Positions 1 to 4,989 of a DNA stretch of 10,844 nt are shown here, one piece after another. The stretch covers positions 1 to 10,844 of the forward strand of contig CAJWOB010000051.1 in assembly GCA_913043885.1 (NCBI GenBank), given 5' to 3'. This stretch comes from an uncultured Spirochaetaceae bacterium. Lineage in GTDB: Bacteria; Spirochaetota; Spirochaetia; SZUA-6; Bin103. Positions within the stretch are counted from its first letter, which is position 1. Each line of letters starts with the position of its first letter. A model generated the notes under the pieces. The model had not been told where the DNA came from. It saw only the letters and a list, made by a program, of their open reading frames with translations, and did no database searches. Position numbers and translations under genes: made by a program.

Positions 1-282
1 GTTCATCGCCCCTGCCGCGTCCAGAAGCTTGATGATGGCCAGCGGCGTGCAGGGCAGGATGGCCTTGTGGCCGTCGGGATCAGTGCGCTGGTTGGCATAG
101 AGGCGTGCCAGCGGCGTCCACTGCGACACACCCGTGGCGCCGTGGATCTGGAAGGCCGCGTCGGGGCCGCCCACAAAGGGCTCAATCGTGGCCGAGAAGG
201 GCGTGCTGCTGGCCGCGGCAACGGCCGCCACCGCGGCGTCAGCCGCTCGGGCGGACGATGTCGCAGCTGCCGAAGGGCTCAT
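1..282 (-). CDS. FolD/MTD1-like methylenetetrahydrofolate dehydrogenase fragment (partial)
   Basis: An open - strand frame runs from a possible ATG at 282 to the window edge (94 codons, no stop), so the 3' part is missing. The last third, roughly residues 65-94, contains KAILPCTPLAIIKLLD. This matches the substrate-site PCTPLxxxxLL motif of FolD-type 5,10-methylenetetrahydrofolate dehydrogenases. The wording (ILPCTPLAI, preceded by an RLYANQRT stretch) is closest in my memory to the NAD-dependent fungal MTD1 type, rather than to bacterial FolD, which usually reads PCTPxG. Those enzymes oxidise methylene-THF in one-carbon metabolism. Residues 1-30 are Ala/Ser-rich with no recognisable domain, and the lysine-bearing N-terminal folate domain is absent, so the gene is truncated at the front as well. 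It overlaps the start of the divergent heptose gene. I infer a foreign or chimeric fragment. The motif is fairly clear, the gene boundaries are not. Confidence 0.5.
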   Translation of the reverse strand, partial: MSPSAAATSSARAADAAVAAVAAASSTPFSATIEPFVGGPDAAFQIHGATGVSQWTPLARLYANQRTDPDGHKAILPCTPLAIIKLLDAAGAMN

Positions 283-961
283 GAGCCGCGGCTTCGCACT
301 GGCCAGCGCGTGCGGCGACGAGACCGCGGCGTGGGAGCAGTGTGTGACCAGCGGTTGGGAAGGGGCGGCCAGCTGGCTGGTCGGTGCGCCTGGCCAGCCG
401 CGCGGCTTTCTCGCGGCCGACGCCGTCGCCAACGTGTGGGCACGGGAGCGGCGTTCGCCGATCTTCCACCAGGCGCCGCTACTCCGCACCCACCTATCGG
501 CGATCGGCTGGCACGGCAGGCTGGTGTTGACCAACGGGGTGTTCGACCTGCTGCACGTTGGCCATGTTCGTTCGCTGCAAGCCGCGAGGCGATTCGGCGA
601 CCTGCTGATCGTCGCCATCAATAGCGACCGGTCTACGACCTCGCTTCGCCGCACGACCGCTCAGCGCGAATTCGCCCGCGCCGAGCTGGTGGCAGCCCTT
701 GCGTCGGTGGACTATGTGGTGTTGTTCGACGAACCCGACCCGCTCGCGGCTATCACCGAGCTACGACCTGCGGTGCTGGTGAAGGGTGGCGACTACCGTC
801 CCGAGCAGGTGGTCGGCGGCGAGCTACTCGCTGCGTGGGGCGGTCGCGTGGTGGTCACCGGCTACGAGCCGGAGCACAGCAGCAGCGCCCTCGCGCGCAA
901 TGCGAGTCGGCGCCCGCGTGCCGCCGCGGCGGGCGGTCACCCCACTCCATCCAGCAGCTGA
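281..961 (+). CDS. hldE: D-glycero-beta-D-manno-heptose-1-phosphate adenylyltransferase (HldE C-terminal domain / RfaE2)
   Basis: This enzyme transfers AMP from ATP to heptose-1-phosphate, giving ADP-heptose for lipopolysaccharide-type glycans in the cytoplasm. Counting from ATG 281 (226 aa), a cytidylyltransferase-like nucleotide-binding fold begins near residue 60. It shows LTNGVFDLLHVGHV with the HxGH signature (H92-H95), then VDYVVLFDEPDP (143-154), VLVKGGDYRPEQVVGGE (165-181) and an SSSAL stretch near 200 where the family usually has SST. Residues 1-55 are additional to a stand-alone RfaE2 of about 160 aa. They include GFALASACG and a helical run like the C-terminus of a PfkB sugar kinase, so this may be the tail of a bifunctional HldE whose kinase domain (GAGD motif) is missing. 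The frame is open back to GTG 134, and GTG 434 would give a stand-alone enzyme. No convincing ribosome site decides between them. The 3' end overlaps the convergent GT9 gene by 25 nt. The adenylyltransferase call is firm; the start is uncertain. Confidence 0.85.
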   Translation: MSRGFALASACGDETAAWEQCVTSGWEGAASWLVGAPGQPRGFLAADAVANVWARERRSPIFHQAPLLRTHLSAIGWHGRLVLTNGVFDLLHVGHVRSLQAARRFGDLLIVAINSDRSTTSLRRTTAQREFARAELVAALASVDYVVLFDEPDPLAAITELRPAVLVKGGDYRPEQVVGGELLAAWGGRVVVTGYEPEHSSSALARNASRRPRAAAAGGHPTPSSS

Positions 962-1836
962 CGGCACGCATCGACGACAGCGTCGATGGCGACTCCTTCT
1001 ATTGTTGGCGCGCCCACGACCGCAACCGCGGGGCCGCGCGGTGCCCAGACGGCCGGGTCGGTGGCGCCGAACACCGCGACGGTTGGCACACCGAGAGCCG
1101 CGGCCAGGTGGCTGGTTCCCGAGTCGTTGCCCAGATAGCCGGCGCTGGTGGCAAGTAGCGCAGCCACCTCAGTTATCAGCAGCCGCCTCCATACGGTCGC
1201 GCCTGCCGGCAGCGCCTCCGTGACGCCCCGCTCCTCCTCGGCTGGCCCCAGCAGCCATGCGACGGCGGCGCCGCTCGCTGCGAGGGCGTCGGCGACGGCG
1301 AGGAACCGCTCCAACGGCCAGTTCTTGGCGGCGCTACCGCTCCCGGGAGCCACGACCCAACGCGCGACGTTCCCGCCATCGGCAGCTACGGTGGGCGGGG
1401 ATCGGTGCGGCCGCCACTGCGGGCGTGGCGAGAGGTGCGGCGCCGCACCGGGGGAGTAGACTGTCTGCACCGCCTTCGCCGCCGCCGCCGCGTGGAAGTC
1501 GACGACGTGCAGGGAGCCATCCCCGGGGCGGGCCGAGTGGGCGTGCACGGCCATGCCACCGGCGCGGAGGGTGGTCGGCAGTGTGCTGGCCACGGCCGCG
1601 AAGACGAACGCGCGGCGGGCGGTCACCGCCGGGATACCCGGCGAGCCGACGTCGTAGCACGCGGTGATGGGCATGCCAGCCCCGCCGGCGAGCGTGCTGT
1701 GGGATGGCCGCGTCCAGAGCTCCAGTGGCCCGGAGCGGGAAAGAAGTTCCAGTGCGGGCAGGGCGGTGACGAAATCCCCGAGTGCGCCGGAGTGGTAGAC
1801 GAGCACTGGCCGGTGGTTGTCACGTGGAAATCCCAC
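937..1836 (-). CDS. Glycosyltransferase family 9 (heptosyltransferase-like)
   Basis: GT9 enzymes use ADP-heptose (or related nucleotide sugars) to extend LPS inner core at the cytoplasmic face of the inner membrane. The 299-aa product has the GT-B two-domain layout. The N-terminal acceptor domain opens with a nucleotide-fold strand and HSGALGD (15-21), the family's GxxGD-type loop. The C-terminal donor domain has PGSGSAAKNWP (164-174), then GNDSGTSHLAAALG (236-249) and FGATDPAVWAP (256-266), which are hallmark GT9 motifs. The length is slightly short of typical WaaF/WaaC (about 320-350 aa). The start is GTG at 1836, supported by the immediate beginning of the conserved domain; no strong ribosome site is visible. 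It faces the hldE-like gene tail to tail with a 25-nt overlap, so donor-sugar synthesis and transfer lie side by side on opposite strands. The sugar actually used cannot be read from the sequence. Confidence 0.88.
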   Translation of the reverse strand: MGFPRDNHRPVLVYHSGALGDFVTALPALELLSRSGPLELWTRPSHSTLAGGAGMPITACYDVGSPGIPAVTARRAFVFAAVASTLPTTLRAGGMAVHAHSARPGDGSLHVVDFHAAAAAKAVQTVYSPGAAPHLSPRPQWRPHRSPPTVAADGGNVARWVVAPGSGSAAKNWPLERFLAVADALAASGAAVAWLLGPAEEERGVTEALPAGATVWRRLLITEVAALLATSAGYLGNDSGTSHLAAALGVPTVAVFGATDPAVWAPRGPAVAVVGAPTIEGVAIDAVVDACRQLLDGVG

Positions 1837-1846
1837 AGTGGCGGAG

Positions 1847-1856
1847 CTAAGCTTAG
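1847..1856. promoter_or_regulatory. Perfect 10-bp palindrome in divergent spacer
   Basis: The sequence ctaagcttag is a perfect palindrome in the 77-bp spacer between the divergently transcribed glycosyltransferase and the outer-membrane-type protein gene. It is AT-rich compared with its GC-rich surroundings, so it could be an operator half-pair or part of a -10 region. Position and symmetry are what I see; a regulatory role is inference. Confidence 0.3.
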
Positions 1857-1863
1857 TTCACCC

Positions 1864-1899
1864 CGCAGCGGGTGTGCGTCGCGACCCGCGGCGCTTTTT
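1864..1899 (+). terminator. Terminator-like hairpin upstream of the outer-membrane protein gene
   Basis: The arms gcgggt (1868-1873) and acccgc (1884-1889) pair perfectly around a 10-nt loop. After a single A-G mismatch the stem extends with cgc (1864-1866) and gcg (1891-1893). One C follows and then TTTTT at 1895-1899. This is the layout of a rho-independent terminator. It ends 5 nt before the Shine-Dalgarno sequence of the next gene, so it either stops transcripts running antisense through the glycosyltransferase gene or acts as an attenuator in the leader of the downstream gene. Confidence 0.45.
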
Positions 1900-1904
1900 G
1901 GTAT

Positions 1905-1909
1905 GGAGG
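1905..1909 (+). promoter_or_regulatory. Shine-Dalgarno site deciding the ATG 1914 start
   Basis: GGAGG lies 4 nt upstream of ATG 1914. It is the clearest ribosome-binding site in the window and fixes the start at 1914 rather than the in-frame upstream codon at 1872. The chosen start also places a signal peptide exactly at the N-terminus. Confidence 0.8.
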
Positions 1910-1913
1910 CAAC

Positions 1914-2960
1914 ATGAAACGGCTCGTTCTAATAGCGCTGGCGTTACTGCTTGTACTGGCGACGCCACTGGCGGCGCAGAACTTTGACTTGGGCGGCTTC
2001 TCGGACAGCTTCGAGACCCTCTCGGCGGAGGTTGCCGGTGATCTGACGTTCAACTCGACGCTGGGACTCAACTGGTCCGACGGGCATATCGGCAATTTCC
2101 CCCACTTCGGTGTCGGCGTGACGGTTGGCGCAACGACGGTGCCTTTCGAAGCGGTCAACGCCGTGCTACAGGACACGGTCCGGATCAGCCTACCAGCCGA
2201 GATCGACACCCTCGCTCAGCAGTTCGGCATGCCCATTCCCGGGCTGATGGCCGAGGCACGGCTGGGTGGCTTCGGTATCCCGTTCGATATCGGCGTCAAG
2301 TACGGCGAGTTCCTCCCCGAGTTCGAAGCGCTGGTCAATCTGCAGAATATAGGGCTCACCCTCGACTATCTGGTGGCTGGCGCCGATGTGCGCTTCCGGC
2401 TGGTCGAGGAGAGCGGCCTCGTTCCGCTGATCTCGGTCGGCGGTGGCGTCAACTACATGGAGGGCGGCATCGGCCTCACCGGCTTGCTGGGTAGCCCACA
2501 GCAGATCGAAATCGATCTGTCACCTTTCCCCAACGTCCTGCTGGAGATGGACGATCCGAGCTTCAACTTCACCTGGAGTGCGTTCACCATCGACCTTAAG
2601 GCACAGGTCAGCAAGAATCTGTGGATCGTCACCCCGTACGCCGGGTTCGGCGCATCGCTCGGCAGCACCACCGTCGGCGGTGGCCTGTCCGCGCCAAACT
2701 TCACCATCGACGGTAACGAGGCCAACCCGGCGGAGATCGAGCAGCTGCTGCAGGATCTGGAGGACGCGAACTTCGAGGTACCGGAGGAAACGTTCAGTGC
2801 CGAGGGCTTCAATCTCCAGGCCGTAACGGATGGCTGGTCATTCCGTGCCTACGGTGGCCTGTCCCTGAACCTGTTCTTCATCCGCACCGACATCACGGCG
2901 ATGTACGACATCGCCAGTGGTGCGCTAGGCGGCAGTGTGAACCTACGGTTCCAGATCTAG
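1914..2960 (+). CDS. Secreted outer-membrane beta-barrel-like protein, spirochaete type
   Basis: The 348-aa product begins with a clear Sec signal peptide: MKR, a run of Leu/Ala/Val to about residue 17, then TPLAAQ with likely cleavage near residue 21. There is no lipobox cysteine, so it is not a lipoprotein. The mature part has many alternating polar/hydrophobic strands rich in Gly, Asn and aromatic residues (for example ISVGGGVNYMEGG, FRAYGGLSLNLFF) and ends in GGSVNLRFQI. Such a terminal amphipathic strand with a penultimate aromatic region suits a barrel inserted in the outer membrane. The motifs LGLNWSDGHIGNFPHFGVG and TPYAGFGASLG remind me of an uncharacterised family in Spirochaeta/Treponema genomes, recalled and not searched. 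A possible helix around residues 265-290 (EIEQLLQDLEDANFE) sits in a loop. The gene is monocistronic, flanked by terminator-like hairpins on both sides, with a strong ribosome site. Substrate and function are unknown. Confidence 0.75.
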   Translation: MKRLVLIALALLLVLATPLAAQNFDLGGFSDSFETLSAEVAGDLTFNSTLGLNWSDGHIGNFPHFGVGVTVGATTVPFEAVNAVLQDTVRISLPAEIDTLAQQFGMPIPGLMAEARLGGFGIPFDIGVKYGEFLPEFEALVNLQNIGLTLDYLVAGADVRFRLVEESGLVPLISVGGGVNYMEGGIGLTGLLGSPQQIEIDLSPFPNVLLEMDDPSFNFTWSAFTIDLKAQVSKNLWIVTPYAGFGASLGSTTVGGGLSAPNFTIDGNEANPAEIEQLLQDLEDANFEVPEETFSAEGFNLQAVTDGWSFRAYGGLSLNLFFIRTDITAMYDIASGALGGSVNLRFQI

Positions 2961-2976
2961 CGACCGGATAGTCGTC

Positions 2977-3018
2977 GCGGCCCCGTCTCGTTCAGAGAGC
3001 GGGGCCGCACTTCATTTT
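2977..3018 (+). terminator. Strong rho-independent terminator-like hairpin
   Basis: gcggccccg (2977-2985) pairs perfectly with cggggccgc (3000-3008), and tctc pairs with gaga across a one-base bulge, closing on a 5-nt loop gttca. A T-containing tail (acttcatttt) follows. It lies 16 nt after the stop of the outer-membrane protein gene and should end that transcript. The tail touches the TTG start of the next gene, so the same hairpin sits where the next ribosome would load. Confidence 0.75.
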
Positions 3019-3964
3019 GCGTGCGCTATTCGTCAACGTGCTCCGCGGCGCCGCCCTGGGCATCGTGGAGCTCGTGCCGGGAGTCAGCGGCGGTACCCTC
3101 GCTCTGGTGCTGGGCATATACCGCCGCCTGGTGGAAGCGGTCGGCCGCATCCTAGATCTGCTACGCGCGCTGTTCGGTGGCGGCCAGGTGATAGCGACCG
3201 CGCGCCAGGTTCCGTGGGCGTTCATCGGCGCTCTGATTGCCGGCATGGCGCCGGCGATGCTGGCATTCAGCCGCGTCGTCGACGTCCTCATCGAGCGCTA
3301 CCCCGCCGAACTGCTCGGCTTCTTCTTCGCCGCGGTGCTAGTTTCCAGCCTGCTGCCACTGCGACGCGTCGCTCACTGGGGGCCCGGCGAGCTGACCGCC
3401 GCCGTCGCCGCGGCGGCCACCTTCCTCCTGCTCGGCCTCGGGAGCCCACCGGAGGATGCCGCACCCCCTGAGCTCTGGTTCCTGGCTGTGTCAGGGGTGA
3501 TCTCGGCGTCGGTAATGATTCTGCCGGGGGTGAGTGGTTCGTTCATGCTACTGATGCTGGGCCCCTACCCCTACGTGATCGCCCAGCTGCGGACCATCCC
3601 CGATAGCGCCGCCTGGGTACCGCTGCTGACGTACGCCGCAGGGGCCGCCCTCGGCGTCGCGCTGGTGTCCGGCGGGCTGCGCAGGCTTTTGGCCCGCGCG
3701 CCAACGGTCACCTACGCTGCACTGGCGGGCCTGATGATCGGCTCCCTGCGCCGGTTGTGGCCGTTCCTGGCCGATCCTGAAGGCGCAGCCGCGAGTCACA
3801 ATCTCGCCACCGCGCCGCGCCTACCGCTGGCGGAGCTCGGGACTTTGCCGCAGGGCGCGCTGCTGCCAATAGTCGTCGCGACAGCGTTGGGTGCCACGGT
3901 AGCCGCGGTTGGGGTCTGGTTGGCGCATCCTCGCGGCGCTACCGCCGACCCCCACGACGCGTAG
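3017..3964 (+). CDS. popT: DUF368/PopT-family undecaprenyl-phosphate translocase
   Basis: DUF368 proteins were identified as PopT-type translocases that return undecaprenyl phosphate, the lipid carrier for peptidoglycan and other surface glycans, from the outer to the inner leaflet of the cytoplasmic membrane. The 315-aa product shows the family's inverted repeat with two PGVSG re-entrant motifs, LVPGVSGG (19-26) and LPGVSGS (169-175), each in an Ile/Leu/Ala-rich membrane setting. There are roughly eight to ten hydrophobic segments overall and a charged C-terminal tail. The start chosen is TTG 3017, which gives LRALFVNVLRGAALGI, matching the family's usual N-terminal length. GTG 3038 is possible but would trim the first segment, and no Shine-Dalgarno is visible for either. 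The start lies in the tail of a terminator hairpin. The stop is followed after 2 nt by the next membrane-protein gene, so the two are an operon. Confidence 0.88.
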   Translation: MRALFVNVLRGAALGIVELVPGVSGGTLALVLGIYRRLVEAVGRILDLLRALFGGGQVIATARQVPWAFIGALIAGMAPAMLAFSRVVDVLIERYPAELLGFFFAAVLVSSLLPLRRVAHWGPGELTAAVAAAATFLLLGLGSPPEDAAPPELWFLAVSGVISASVMILPGVSGSFMLLMLGPYPYVIAQLRTIPDSAAWVPLLTYAAGAALGVALVSGGLRRLLARAPTVTYAALAGLMIGSLRRLWPFLADPEGAAASHNLATAPRLPLAELGTLPQGALLPIVVATALGATVAAVGVWLAHPRGATADPHDA

Positions 3965-3966
3965 CG

Positions 3967-4989
3967 GTGTCGCCCACACTGGCCGCCATCCTTATCGCGG
4001 TTGGCGCCTACACCGTCCTCGACGTCTCCAAGGTGTACCAGCGCAAGGGGCTGGCCCTGAAACTGACCGCTCCCACGAAGGGCTGGACGCTGTGGGTGTT
4101 CGCCACCATCGCCACACTGACGCCGCCGCTTGCGGTGCAGTTCGCGGTGTGGCTCAGCAATCTGAGCCTGGTAGGCGCCATGGCCGGCACCGGCCTGGCC
4201 GCCGTGGCCATGTACTCGCGGTTGGTCAATGGCGAGGTACTCGGGTTCTACCGGCGCGTCGGCGTGGTGGTGATCATGGGCGCCACCTGGCTGATCGGCT
4301 GGTACGGGGAAGTACCCCCCACTCGCGCGTCGTTGGGCCTGCTGTGGATCGTCCTCGGCGCCGCCTGTGTCCTGTTCGGCGTCGCTTGGGCACTGGTGTA
4401 CGGCAGCAGATCTGGGACCGGTCCCACCATCGCCGCATTCGCCGGGACGTTGAGCGGGTTCGTGACCGTGTTCCAGGAGGCGGCGACGACCGGGGACGCT
4501 CAGAGCTTCTCACTGGCCGCGGCGCTCAACGCCATGAGCGAGCGGCTCGGCATCATGGAGTCGTCGCTCGTCGAGGGCGCCATCGGCACCATCGGCAACC
4601 CCTACGGCGCCGCGTGGATCCTGCTGTCGTGGGCCAGCTTCTTCGTCCTGCAGTTCTCCTATCGCTGGGGAACCGTCACGTTCATCATGCCGGCCTTTAC
4701 GGCGACCATGGTACTCGTGCCGGTCCTGGGAGGGGTGGTGCTGTTCGGCGAGGGCCTTCCACTGCTGGCGTGGCTGGGAGTCCTGCTGATGACAGGCGGG
4801 GTGGTGCTGACCAGCGTCGAGGGACGTCCGGATCCGGACCTCGACGAGCTGCGCTTCCTCGGGCGCCTCAAGCGCCAGGACCCATCGGCCAAGGACGTGT
4901 CGGCCACCTCGCCGGCTGCCCAGGATCAGGGCGGTCAGGCACCGCGACCGCGGTCGAGCTCCCCACCCATATCGTCGAACGACGCATAG
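3967..4989 (+). CDS. EamA/DMT-superfamily-like membrane transporter
   Basis: The 340-aa protein has about nine or ten hydrophobic segments spread over residues 1-285, then a hydrophilic tail (about 285-340) rich in Arg, Pro, Ser and Gln that is probably disordered and cytoplasmic. The closing segment, with VLFGEGLPLLAWLGVLLMTGGVVLTS, has the GExL...G..L...G...L pattern seen at the end of EamA/DMT (drug/metabolite transporter) repeats. The early segment LSLVGAMAGTGLAAVAMYSRLVNGEVLG resembles the matching site of the first repeat. The substrate is unknown. It starts with GTG 2 nt after the PopT stop, so it is almost certainly co-transcribed and translationally coupled with it, which makes a lipid-carrier or envelope role attractive but unproven. 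The 3' end overlaps the convergent ABC transporter gene by 55 nt, within the disordered tail. Confidence 0.72.
   Translation: MSPTLAAILIAVGAYTVLDVSKVYQRKGLALKLTAPTKGWTLWVFATIATLTPPLAVQFAVWLSNLSLVGAMAGTGLAAVAMYSRLVNGEVLGFYRRVGVVVIMGATWLIGWYGEVPPTRASLGLLWIVLGAACVLFGVAWALVYGSRSGTGPTIAAFAGTLSGFVTVFQEAATTGDAQSFSLAAALNAMSERLGIMESSLVEGAIGTIGNPYGAAWILLSWASFFVLQFSYRWGTVTFIMPAFTATMVLVPVLGGVVLFGEGLPLLAWLGVLLMTGGVVLTSVEGRPDPDLDELRFLGRLKRQDPSAKDVSATSPAAQDQGGQAPRPRSSSPPISSNDA

Noticed and set aside
1872..1913. Earlier start (1872) for the outer-membrane protein gene
   Set aside because: It would place extra residues before a textbook signal peptide and ignore the GGAGG located 4 nt before ATG 1914; it would also put the terminator-like stem inside the coding region.
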